This document shows, one piece after another, positions 20,439-27,887 of a stretch of DNA of 64,000 nt. Position numbers and translations under genes: made by a program. The stretch comes from Myxococcales bacterium (GTDB lineage: Bacteria > Myxococcota_A > Polyangia > Polyangiales > Polyangiaceae), in contig JADJCA010000008.1 of NCBI GenBank assembly GCA_016703425.1, forward strand, positions 124,001 to 188,000, given 5' to 3'. Numbering within the stretch: position 1 is the stretch's first letter; each line of letters begins with the position of its first letter. Under the pieces are notes generated by a model. That model had not been told where the DNA came from. It did not search any database and worked only from the letters and a program-made list of their open reading frames with translations.

Positions 20439-20660
20439 CGCTTGTCCAGACGATCTCCGAGCTCGATTCTCGTGTCGGCCGGCACCGACGGAACGAACTG
20501 GATGACGAGCGATTAGGTGCAACACCGAAGGGCTGAGCCCTCTTCGCTCTTCCACGCGAGGCCGTGCCGGCGGCAGCGTCGAAGAGCCGGACTCGGATAG
20601 CCCGCTCCCCAACAATTCGCGATGGCACCTCTCATGTCAAGCTGGCGCTCTGCTGCGCCG

Positions 20661-21011
20661 GTGGAGGCGCTGGGAATCGATTCTGTACGAGTCCACGAAG
20701 CCGCCCCACGACGCCCGCAGCCTCACCGCGAATCGACCTCGCCTGTACGAGTCTGCGAAGTACAGGCGAGGCGATGACCAGCGCGCCCTGGGATGGGAAC
20801 GACAACGCCCCCGCACCGCAAGGTGCGAGGGCGTTTCGTGAACAGAGTGGAGGCGCTGGGAATCGATTCTTTTCTGTACGAGTCCACGAAGCCGGCCGAG
20901 GCCCTGCGAGGCCGGGCGAAGTGGACGAGTACAGAAATGACAGATGAGCAGCGCGACAGGCGAAGGGATGCGAAGCACCCCTGAGCAATAAGTGGAGGCG
21001 CTGGGAATCGA
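20661..21011. repeat. ssrA: Tandem array repeating the ssrA 3' end (three extra copies)
   Basis: The 20-base sequence GTGGAGGCGCTGGGAATCGA, the acceptor/T-arm end of ssrA on the minus strand, occurs at 20661, 20847 and 20992, besides the real gene end at 21154. Unit lengths are 186, 145 and 162 bases. Units B and C also share a ~110-base tail with an inverted repeat (TCTGTACGAGTCCAC at 20873-20887 against 20921-20935). The unit starting at 20661 and the unit starting at 20992 each end with a copy of the ssrA terminator. The rest of the ssrA gene is not duplicated. This stretch fills the gene-free gap 20439..21154. Confidence 0.9.
20804..20835 (-). terminator. Duplicated copy of the ssrA terminator hairpin
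   Basis: A GC-rich inverted repeat (AACGCCC..GCACC, loop GCA, GGTGC..GGGCGTT) nearly identical to the hairpin after ssrA at 21112..21142. It precedes array copy B at 20847 on the plus strand, in the same relative position as in the true gene, so a block containing ssrA 3' end plus terminator has been duplicated. Confidence 0.75.
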
Positions 21012-21111
21012 TTCTTTTCTGTACGAGTCCACGGAGCCGGCCGAGGCCTTGCGAGGCCGGGCGAAGTGGACGAGTACAGAAATGACAGATGACCAGCGCC
21101 CCGGGAACGAC

Positions 21112-21142
21112 AACGCCCCCGCACCGAAGGTGCGAGGGCGTT
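21112..21142 (-). terminator. Rho-independent terminator of ssrA
   Basis: The inverted repeat AACGCCCCCGCACC / GGTGCGAGGGCGTT forms a 13-14 bp stem with one G-A mismatch and a short loop, about 12 bases downstream of the tmRNA 3' end on the minus strand. It is followed by TTGTCG rather than a long T run. Confidence 0.8.
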
Positions 21143-21154
21143 TCGTGAACAGGG

Positions 21155-21523
21155 TGGAGGCGCTGGGAATCGAACCCAGGTCCGAAAGCCGCGTTCTTCC
21201 TGCCTCTACGTGCGTAGTCGGTGATTTGCTTCGCACCGGGTCGCGATCATCGACAACCTCTCCCCGGCGCTAGCAACCTGTTTATTTTCGCCTTACGCCC
21301 GGTGGCCCGACGTTTGGCTAGTCAGTTCGTTACGCCCAGCCCCAGACTACTGACGGACTCTTGGGGTGGACGTCTTCGTCGGTTCTTTAGGCCGCGAGGA
21401 GTGCCGTTTCCGGCATTGCGTTATCGTTCGCAATTAGGGTTTCCGTGGATTTTTACGTGGGTCTACGGATGCCACGGCACGCAGCAAAGAAGTCGAGTAC
21501 CTCCGTCGAAACCGATCGCCCCC
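21155..21523 (-). ncRNA. ssrA: Transfer-messenger RNA (tmRNA)
   Basis: tmRNA rescues stalled ribosomes and tags the nascent peptide for proteolysis. The 5' end GGGGGCGATCGGTTTCGACG and the 3' end pair as a 7-bp acceptor stem (GGGGGCG/CGCCUCC). A T-arm with GGTTCGATTCC precedes the 3' end. The tag reading frame is GCG AAC GAT ... GCC TAA, giving ANDNAMPETALLAA, with the hydrophobic LAA end recognised by ClpXP-type proteases. The discriminator is A; the next encoded bases are CCC, so the terminal CCA must be completed after transcription. Length is 369 nt. Confidence 0.97.
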
Positions 21524-21545
21524 GATGAACGAACCGGACCGCCTC

Positions 21546-21573
21546 AAGATACGTCGGGCCGCCGCTACGTCAA
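21546..21573 (-). promoter_or_regulatory. Sigma70-like promoter of ssrA
   Basis: On the minus strand TTGACG (21568-21573) and TATCTT (21546-21551) are separated by 16 bases, with the mature tmRNA 5' end about 22 bases further on. The start therefore probably lies a little upstream of 21523, and the leader would be removed by RNase P. The promoter lies just past the stop of the upstream gene. Confidence 0.6.
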
Positions 21574-21582
21574 CCGGCGCCC

Positions 21583-22095
21583 TCACGATCCCTTCGAGCA
21601 GCTCCCTTTCATCGTGAAGCCACCGCCGAGCTGACGCTCGCGCGCCTCCTCCTTGAGCTCGCTCCGCGCGTCTTCGGCGAGCAGCTCGCACGGGTCGAAC
21701 CAATGCGCCGTCGTCGCCGTGCCCAAGATCGACGGCAGCTCTCCACTGAAGTCCGCCACGTGCGGGCAGCGCCAGTGCCACAAGGCGTAACGCTCGGGCA
21801 CGCGATCGAACGAGAGAACCTCCTTGATGCCGCCGTTGCAGTTCGTCGCGACCACGAGCACCTCGCCGGGCAAACCAAGCGCGGCCGCACGGGGCACGCG
21901 CAGAACCACGTCGTGGTGAAACTCGCCCTGCTTCCAGTGCGCGATGAGCTCGTAGCCCACCGGGCGCAAGAGCTCCAGCAGTGCACCGAGCACCATCGCC
22001 TCCCCCAACCGCACAAGCGTCATGAGAGAAACGTGACGCGCGCGCGCGCCCTCGACAAGTGGACGCAGGATCGTCCTGGACCGCGTGTTATCCAT
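21583..22095 (-). CDS. Hypothetical protein, 170 residues
   Basis: A soluble protein starts at the ATG at 22095 and ends 60 bases before the tmRNA 5' end. It has a Leu-rich helix (LVRLGEAMVLGALLELLRPVGYELIAHW) and then beta-like segments (HDVVLRVPRAAALG, GEVLVVATNCNGGIKEVL). The segment ALWHWRCPHVADF may bind a ligand. I do not recognise the family. It is divergent from the DUF72 gene with a 15-base gap between start codons, so the two share a control region. Confidence 0.7.
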   Translation of the reverse strand: MDNTRSRTILRPLVEGARARHVSLMTLVRLGEAMVLGALLELLRPVGYELIAHWKQGEFHHDVVLRVPRAAALGLPGEVLVVATNCNGGIKEVLSFDRVPERYALWHWRCPHVADFSGELPSILGTATTAHWFDPCELLAEDARSELKEEARERQLGGGFTMKGSCSKGS

Positions 22096-22110
22096 CTCTT
22101 GGAGGCGCCC

Positions 22111-23082
22111 TTGAAACAGCTTTCGTTAGGCAGCTTCGGCGCACCGACGGTCGGCGCAGCGACCTTCGGCGAAGACCTCCGCGCCCTCGCGAATCGCGTT
22201 CCGCTCCACGTGCACCTCGGCACGTCGTCGTGGGCGTTTCCCGGCTGGGCTGGCCTCGTCTACGACCACAAGGCCACGCCCGCGCTCCTCGCCCAAGAGG
22301 GCCTCGCGGCCTACGCGAGGCATCCGCTCTTTCGCTCCGTCGGCATTGACCGGGGCTTCTACGCGCCGCTCAACGCCGAGGAGTTCGCGCGTTACGCGGC
22401 GGCCGTGCCGCCCCACTTTCGTTTCCTCATCAAAGCCCCGGCGAGCATCACCGACAGAGCGCTGCGCGATCGAACGGGCACGCCCATCGGCGACAACAGC
22501 GGCTTCCTCGACGCGGACGCCGCCATCACCGCGTTCATCGAGCCGGTGCGCGAGGGCCTCGGCGACCACGCCGGCCCGCTGCTCTTTCAGCTCTCACCGA
22601 TGCCCAACTCGCTCCACGTGGCCCGCATCATCGCGGAGCTCGATCGCTTCTTGGCGCGCCTACCCAAAGGCCCGCTCTACGCCGTCGAGGTTCGCGACGC
22701 GTCGCTGGCCACCGCCGAGCTGTGCACCACGCTCTCGGAGCACGGCGTGCGTTACGCCGTGGGCCTTCATCCTCGAATGCCCGACGCGAAGCATCAGCTC
22801 GCGCTCGCAGCGAGCCAGCCGCCGGGACCGCTCGTCGTGCGGTGGAACCTGACGCGCCTGGCAACCGCACCGCAACGCTACGACGAAGCCAAGCGCACCT
22901 TCGCGCCGTTCGACGCCATCCAAGCGCCCGACGACGCGACCGTGTCGGCGCTCGCCGAGGCCATCGCCGAACACGCGCACGCGGTCTTCCTCATCGCGAA
23001 CAACAAGGCCGAGGGCGCGGCTCCCCTCACCTTGCGTCGCATCGCCGATGCCGCGTTCGGCGAGAGAGTTCCCGCTCCGTAG
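22111..23082 (+). CDS. DUF72 (YecE-like) family protein, TTG start
   Basis: The 323-residue protein has the DUF72 start motif HLGTSSWAFPGWAGLVY, the NADFYxxLNxxEFxRYAxAVP-type segment (GFYAPLNAEEFARYAAAVP) and the phosphate-like site FRFLIKAPASITD. The family folds as a TIM barrel; its activity is not established. I place the start at TTG 22111 because GGAGG sits 6 bases upstream; no ATG fits before the conserved domain. It is transcribed away from the hypothetical gene at 21583..22095. Confidence 0.88.
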   Translation: MKQLSLGSFGAPTVGAATFGEDLRALANRVPLHVHLGTSSWAFPGWAGLVYDHKATPALLAQEGLAAYARHPLFRSVGIDRGFYAPLNAEEFARYAAAVPPHFRFLIKAPASITDRALRDRTGTPIGDNSGFLDADAAITAFIEPVREGLGDHAGPLLFQLSPMPNSLHVARIIAELDRFLARLPKGPLYAVEVRDASLATAELCTTLSEHGVRYAVGLHPRMPDAKHQLALAASQPPGPLVVRWNLTRLATAPQRYDEAKRTFAPFDAIQAPDDATVSALAEAIAEHAHAVFLIANNKAEGAAPLTLRRIADAAFGERVPAP

Positions 23083-23089
23083 GGCCCAC

Positions 23090-24772
23090 TCAGTAAGGAC
23101 TGTCGGGGAGCGCGGGCATTGTGGGCGCGACGGCAGCGGCGATCGGCGCGACGGGAGCAGCGGTCGCCGCAGCGGCTTTCGGAGCAGGGCGCAAGGGCGC
23201 GGCAGCCGGAGTCTCCACCTTCACGGCCGCTGCGGGCACCGACGCGGCCTCGGCAACGACGACGACGGGCCTCGCGACCACCGGCGCCGGCAAGACCGGC
23301 TCGGCGCGCATGGCGACGGCGTCAGCGGTCGCCGCTTTCACCGGCGGCGGCGGCGAGCGAAACGTGTAGAGCAGAAGCGCCGTGAGGCTCCCCGCCAGCG
23401 CCGCCACCGCGAGCACAACGATGGAGCGGCCAAACGACATGCGACGGGGCCCACCGAGCAGCACCGTTCGCGAGAGCGTGGGCGTATCGAGCAAGAGCGC
23501 CTCGGCGCGGCGAACGACCGCCGGGGACGCGGGCGCTTCCGCGAGCGGCACGAGGCGACGCACGCCCGACGCGTAGACCTCGTCGCTCTGGACCGTGAGG
23601 GCGGCTCGGCGCGACGCCATGAACTCGCCACAGCGCGAGTTCACGATCTCCGCGAGCTGGGCCGGGCTCGTCTTCAAGCCCGAGTGAATGAGCCACAGCT
23701 CGAGCGCAGCGCGCATCGCCTCGGTCGTTGGGAAACGCTTGAGCGGCTCGCGGTCGAGAGCCCGCGCGATGATCGCTTCGAGCTCCGGCGCAAAGCCGGG
23801 CACAACTTCGCTCGGCCGCGCGTAGGAGCCCGAGAGGAGCGCCTCGACAGCCTGAAAGTCGTTGCCGCAGGTAAACGGAGAGACGCCCGTCGTGAGCTCG
23901 TAGAGCATCGCGCCGAGCGAGAAGACGTCGGTGCGCCGATCGACGCCGCCGCCCGAGATCGCCTCCGGCGCGAGGTATCCGATGCCGGCGCTCTTCGGAT
24001 ACGCCCGTGTGGACTCGGCCTGTTGCTCCTCCAGCCGACTGAGCGCGCGCACCATGCCGAGGCCCGTCACGCGGACGTGCCCCACGCCCGAGACGTGAAT
24101 CGAACGAAGCGAGAGGTTCTTGTGCACGATGGGCATCGAGCGACCGTCGGTGTCGACGAACTCGTGCGCGGCGTGAAGCCCGGCGGCGGCGCTTGCGACC
24201 ACGAACGCTGCGACTTCGACAGGGAGCGGCTCCACCCTCTCCCCCCTGACGACCAGCTCCTGGAGCGACACGCCCTGCACCCAATCGGTCGCCACCAGGA
24301 GATGCGAGCCTTCGTCACAGAGCTCGAGGACTTCGCATACGTTCGGGTGCCTGAGCGCGGCGGCGCGACGCACGTCCTCGGAGAGGAGCTCGGCGCAGCC
24401 CGACGTCTCGCTGATCGACGACGGAAACGCCAAGAGCGACACGATGCGCGAGAGGCCCATCTCGCCCCGCTGGCGCGCGATGAAGGACGAGGCGGCGCCA
24501 AACGTAGCCAACGGCGCGAGCAACTCGTAGCGCCCCAGGTGCGTGCCAACGGCGACCCTCGAGAGACCCGCGGCCGACGAGGTCGGCGCGTCAATGATCT
24601 CTTCGAACCACGGCTCTTCGACCAACGTCGGCGCCGCTTCGCGGAACGGCGCCGGGGGGAAGTTGCACACCGAGCCACTGCGCGGCAGCGCGAAGAGCTC
24701 GGAGTGGCGAACGTCGCTCTCCTGCGCGTAGTCATGAGGACGGGAAGCGGAGGTTGCGCGTGACGGGGTCAT
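23090..24772 (-). CDS. Membrane-bound pseudokinase (Ser/Thr kinase fold, catalytic motifs lost)
   Basis: The 560-residue protein keeps the kinase fold landmarks: LRHPNVCEVLELCDEG, WVQGVSLQELV, YLAPEAI and RRTDVFSLGAMLYELTTG. The catalytic residues are gone. The HRDxKxxN loop reads VHKNLSLRSI (about residues 216-225), so Asp, Lys and Asn are missing. DFG reads TGLG (about 236-239), the glycine loop is LATFGAASS, and the VAIK lysine position reads IVSLL. A TM segment (IVVLAVAALAGSLTALLLY) precedes an Ala/Pro/Val-rich outer tail. It probably acts as a scaffold or allosteric partner. The ATG at 24772 is preferred to an upstream GTG. Confidence 0.88.
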   Translation of the reverse strand: MTPSRATSASRPHDYAQESDVRHSELFALPRSGSVCNFPPAPFREAAPTLVEEPWFEEIIDAPTSSAAGLSRVAVGTHLGRYELLAPLATFGAASSFIARQRGEMGLSRIVSLLAFPSSISETSGCAELLSEDVRRAAALRHPNVCEVLELCDEGSHLLVATDWVQGVSLQELVVRGERVEPLPVEVAAFVVASAAAGLHAAHEFVDTDGRSMPIVHKNLSLRSIHVSGVGHVRVTGLGMVRALSRLEEQQAESTRAYPKSAGIGYLAPEAISGGGVDRRTDVFSLGAMLYELTTGVSPFTCGNDFQAVEALLSGSYARPSEVVPGFAPELEAIIARALDREPLKRFPTTEAMRAALELWLIHSGLKTSPAQLAEIVNSRCGEFMASRRAALTVQSDEVYASGVRRLVPLAEAPASPAVVRRAEALLLDTPTLSRTVLLGGPRRMSFGRSIVVLAVAALAGSLTALLLYTFRSPPPPVKAATADAVAMRAEPVLPAPVVARPVVVVAEAASVPAAAVKVETPAAAPLRPAPKAAAATAAPVAPIAAAVAPTMPALPDSPY

Positions 24773-24981
24773 GCCTAGACGCACTGCATCGGGCACGCCA
24801 ACCGGTAGGCGTTTCTGTGGGTAGCGCTAGGCGTTCTCCTCACGACAACAGCGAGGAGCAACTGCGCGTCTTCGTTGGAGTCGCCATGTAGGACGGCGTG
24901 AGAGAAGCGCCTCAATGACCGCAGACTCGCGTCCGACTCACCCGTCGCGGATGGGAGACGGTGCCGCCGAGGTCACAAGGG

Positions 24982-25683
24982 TCACAAGAGGTAGTTGGAG
25001 CCGCTATGGCACTGGTTGCACCAGCCCGCGGCCGGTGACGCCGGCATGATCCGCGTGACGGCCGCGTTTCGAATCCCAGGCCGAACGCTGAAGTTGACGC
25101 CCGCGTCTTGCGCCGCAGCAAGGGGGATGAACCAGTTGCCGTCGTCGTCGGTGTACGCGTTCACCGCGTTCGGGGCGTAGTACGTCTTGAGGCGAACCTC
25201 CGCGCTCACGGCGGGCCCACCGTCGGGCCGGTTGCGCACCGAACCTCCGGCGAAAAATGGGCGACTCGCCGCCGAGCCTCCGGCCTTGTGGCAGTCCACG
25301 CACCGCGTCTTCCAGGGATTCGACGGCGGCTTGTTCGCGGCGAAATTGTGTCCGGCGTCGCTGCGCGAGGATGGCCCGAGCGTCTGGACGTAGGGCGGCG
25401 CGTAGTCGAAGCCGTTGCCCGCATCGATGCCGGGGATGACCGGCGCGATGCCGCTATCGCCGGCGTCGGGGATCGGCACTTCGACGATGGCGCCGTCGGG
25501 GAGAACGACGCCAATGATCACCGCCCCGTCCGGGAGCGTGATCACTTGCGGCGCGGGCCCCGCATCCGACGACGATGACGACGGCTCCCCTTCCGCGCTG
25601 AAGCACGCTGACACGCCGAGCGTTGCCCCTAGCGAAGCGAGTCCAAGCAGAGCTCCCAGCGCCGAGCGCAAGACCAACGCCAC
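24982..25683 (-). CDS. Diheme c-type cytochrome-like lipoprotein
   Basis: The 233-residue protein has a signal peptide with lipobox VSAC, a Ser/Asp linker, then Pro/Gly/Asp-rich sequence. Two heme c attachment motifs, CVDCH (about residue 132) and CNQCH (about residue 225), lie 90 residues apart. A carboxypeptidase-regulatory-like stretch (VRLKTYYAPNAVNAYTDDDGNWFIPL) lies between them. It should sit on the periplasmic or outer face and carry electrons. No partner redox gene lies nearby, so the electron donor is unknown. Confidence 0.8.
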   Translation of the reverse strand: MALVLRSALGALLGLASLGATLGVSACFSAEGEPSSSSSDAGPAPQVITLPDGAVIIGVVLPDGAIVEVPIPDAGDSGIAPVIPGIDAGNGFDYAPPYVQTLGPSSRSDAGHNFAANKPPSNPWKTRCVDCHKAGGSAASRPFFAGGSVRNRPDGGPAVSAEVRLKTYYAPNAVNAYTDDDGNWFIPLAAAQDAGVNFSVRPGIRNAAVTRIMPASPAAGWCNQCHSGSNYLL

Positions 25684-25778
25684 GCGCTCAACATATCGTG
25701 CGAAGCGCTTCGCGTCCCGTCGCCGACAGCATTTCGCGAGCGCACACCTTCCACCTCATGCACGCCGACGTGCGCCTA

Positions 25779-26696
25779 TCACGGCAGGACGACGATCGTG
25801 TCCCCCGTCTCAAGGACGCTCCAGAGCGCATCGACCTGCTCGTTCTGAAGCGCCACGCAGCCAGCGGTCCAATCGGTTGAGCCGTCTTGGCCAGCCTTGC
25901 CGCCTTGCCCGTGGATCTCGACGGCGCCGCCGAGGTTCGTCTCTTGGGACGGCTCGGTGCAGTTCGCGTGGGCGGACAGGATCCCGTCGGCTTCGGCGCG
26001 ACTCACGAGCCCTTCGCTCGCGGCGCGCGCCGCGTCGTCGCGGCTCGGGTAGCTCAGCAGGAACGCCTTGTGGTAGTCGGAGTCGGGCAAGACGCGCGGG
26101 ATGAAGAAGACGCCTTCGGGTGTCTTGCCGTCGCCCTGCTTGACCTTGTCGCCGGCGGGCGTGAAGCCGAGACCGACGCGGAAGTTCCTCATCACGCGGC
26201 CTTCCTTGCAGAGTGCAAGGTTTCGACGCGACTTGTGGACCACGACGTAGTCATCGGGCGTCTTGTCGCATGGCGAGAGCTTCTCGCCGCCGCCGCCCCA
26301 CGCGTCACGGCAATCGGCCTCGCCCACCGACGGCTCCCACTTGGTGTCGTGCGCCGCGTATCCGGCAACGACTGACGCGGCCCCGTTGACCTCGACCTCG
26401 CACACCGACGCGGCGCCGTCGCAAGCGCCGCCCCATTGGTCGACGTGACTGCCGGCGTTCGCCTCTGACACCAGGCGAACGCGGGTGCCGCGCGGGAAGG
26501 TCGCGGTGCAGGCGCCGGGGCAGGCGATGCCCTCCGGTTCGGAGCGAACGCGTCCGTCTCCTTCGACTGTGACGGAGAGCGCGAGCATCTCGACGGCGCT
26601 CGCCGCTCCGCCAGCGGGCGCAGGCGGCGCTTCAAGGGCGCCGCTGCATGCGAAGATCGCTACCGAAAGCAGGCCTACCGTCGCTGAGTGTCGCAT
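25779..26696 (-). CDS. L,D-transpeptidase (YkuD) lipoprotein
   Basis: The 305-residue protein starts at the ATG at 26696 (MRHSATVGLL) with lipobox IFACS. Residues about 40-115 look like a small beta-repeat domain (LSVTVEGDGRVRSEP, then GTRVRLVSEANAGSHVDQWGG). The C-terminal YkuD domain has GGAVEIHGQGG and the active-site segment DWTAGCVALQN, with the nucleophilic Cys. It should form or edit 3-3 peptidoglycan cross-links or attach proteins to the wall. It is followed upstream on the same strand by an M15 peptidase gene (103-base gap). Confidence 0.92.
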   Translation of the reverse strand: MRHSATVGLLSVAIFACSGALEAPPAPAGGAASAVEMLALSVTVEGDGRVRSEPEGIACPGACTATFPRGTRVRLVSEANAGSHVDQWGGACDGAASVCEVEVNGAASVVAGYAAHDTKWEPSVGEADCRDAWGGGGEKLSPCDKTPDDYVVVHKSRRNLALCKEGRVMRNFRVGLGFTPAGDKVKQGDGKTPEGVFFIPRVLPDSDYHKAFLLSYPSRDDAARAASEGLVSRAEADGILSAHANCTEPSQETNLGGAVEIHGQGGKAGQDGSTDWTAGCVALQNEQVDALWSVLETGDTIVVLP

Positions 26697-26799
26697 CGTT
26701 CTCCGGGACGCCGGCACGACGCCAGGTCGGACGTGGCTATAGACCGCCACGGGGCGTAAATCGACACAACGAACGCGGCCTCGGCGTCTTTTTCAGGAC

Positions 26800-27570
26800 T
26801 CAGAGCGGGTGGGAAGCCGAGCAAGCGCCGAGCGGTCCGCGGCTGCCGTTCACGCCGCGCTCCCAGTTGCCGCTGTCGCATTGGAACCACGCGCCCGTCG
26901 CGGCGCCTTGAACGCAGGCGGCTTGGGCGACGCGACGCCCCAAGGTCGGTGAGTAGCAGCCGCTGCTCGACGGGGGTGTCGACGGCTCGTCGGGCGTCGC
27001 GCCGCTGCCATCGCACGGGCCGCTCACGTTGCCGCCAAAGTACTCGTAGTGCCACGCCTCGCTCGGCACCGTGCGGCGCCAGTCGAGTCCCTGCTGCGAG
27101 ATGATCTGGTTGAGCCGCGAACGGTTGCTCGTGCCGAGGTCGAGGGCGCGACCGTTCTGGTGATTCGAGAAGCCCGGGCGCGCGGCGAGGTTGCCGTTGT
27201 TGCAGTTGCCCGACTGGTAGCAGCCGTAGAAGTAGCGCTGCTCGTCCATCGTGCGAAAGCCGCTGTTGATCCACACGTCGACGCCCTGCGCCGCGGCGGC
27301 CTTCTGCAGCTTGAGGAAAGCGTGCGCGGTCTTGATGCCCACGCGCTTACCGCCGACCTTCACGACGTCCATCGTCCCGATGTTCGAACCACCCGAGTAG
27401 GCGGGCTGCCGCTCGCGGTCGCAGCTCACGGCGCTCGAGAGGGCCGCTTCGTCGGAGCTGGTCTCCATCTCACCGTCGTCTTCGCTGTCGTCGTCACGAG
27501 GCGCCGCCGAGCAGGCCATGGCAGCGAGTGGGAGGAGGAGCGAGAGGAGAGCAGAACGTGCGATGACCAT
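26800..27570 (-). CDS. M15-type (VanY/DacB-like) D-Ala-D-Ala carboxypeptidase lipoprotein
   Basis: The 256-residue protein starts at 27570 (MVIARSALLSLLLPLAAMAC; Cys at the lipobox). The zinc site is intact: SNHQNGRALDLG supplies the first His and Asp, and EAWHYEYFGG supplies the catalytic Glu and last His. The C-terminal ~60 residues after a Pro/Ser linker form a small Cys-containing module (SGCYSPTLGRRVAQAACVQG, AWFQCDSGNWERG), perhaps a wall- or glycan-binding domain. It should trim peptidoglycan stem peptides. It is adjacent to the L,D-transpeptidase gene, which uses related substrates. Confidence 0.92.
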   Translation of the reverse strand: MVIARSALLSLLLPLAAMACSAAPRDDDSEDDGEMETSSDEAALSSAVSCDRERQPAYSGGSNIGTMDVVKVGGKRVGIKTAHAFLKLQKAAAAQGVDVWINSGFRTMDEQRYFYGCYQSGNCNNGNLAARPGFSNHQNGRALDLGTSNRSRLNQIISQQGLDWRRTVPSEAWHYEYFGGNVSGPCDGSGATPDEPSTPPSSSGCYSPTLGRRVAQAACVQGAATGAWFQCDSGNWERGVNGSRGPLGACSASHPL

Positions 27571-27887
27571 GTCCCGCCTACAGCAGGAAATAGGCCCCTT
27601 CAAAACACGCAGTGAAACTGTAAAAAAGGGCCCTGGGTGAGAAAAAAGCCACCTCCTGGGCCCTAAGTGTCTCCCCCCCCTGTCTCCCACCGTTGCGACG
27701 GAGAGACGAAAAACACCTCCGAACAGGCCCTAGAAAACTGACGAAGCTCAAGCTGTTTCGGCGATCCGCGGGTTTGGGAGACATCGCCCCAGGGGCGCGC
27801 AAGACCAGGTTTCCACCGCGAAATTCATCGCCGGGGCCCTTCCCGGGTGCGCCAACGCGCTGGCACCGCAGGTGCTCGTGTGTGGGT
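27571..27887. other. Divergent intergenic region with A/C homopolymers and a GGGCCC hairpin
   Basis: These 317 bases separate the leftward M15 gene from the rightward deacetylase gene. AGGGCCCT at 27627-27634 and GGGCCCT at 27658-27664 can pair across a 24-base loop with an A6 run. A C8 run follows at about 27672. Base composition differs from the surroundings. A role in control of the two cell-wall genes is possible but unproven. Confidence 0.45.

Noticed and set aside
20661..21173. Regularly spaced repeats that could suggest a CRISPR array
   Set aside because: The repeat equals the ssrA 3' end, the spacers are 125-166 bases and partly identical to each other, and no cas gene is present.
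23048..24763. Long plus-strand open frame opposite the pseudokinase
   Set aside because: Its product is Arg/His-rich with no domain, while the minus frame has a full kinase fold; it is an antisense shadow of GC-rich codons.
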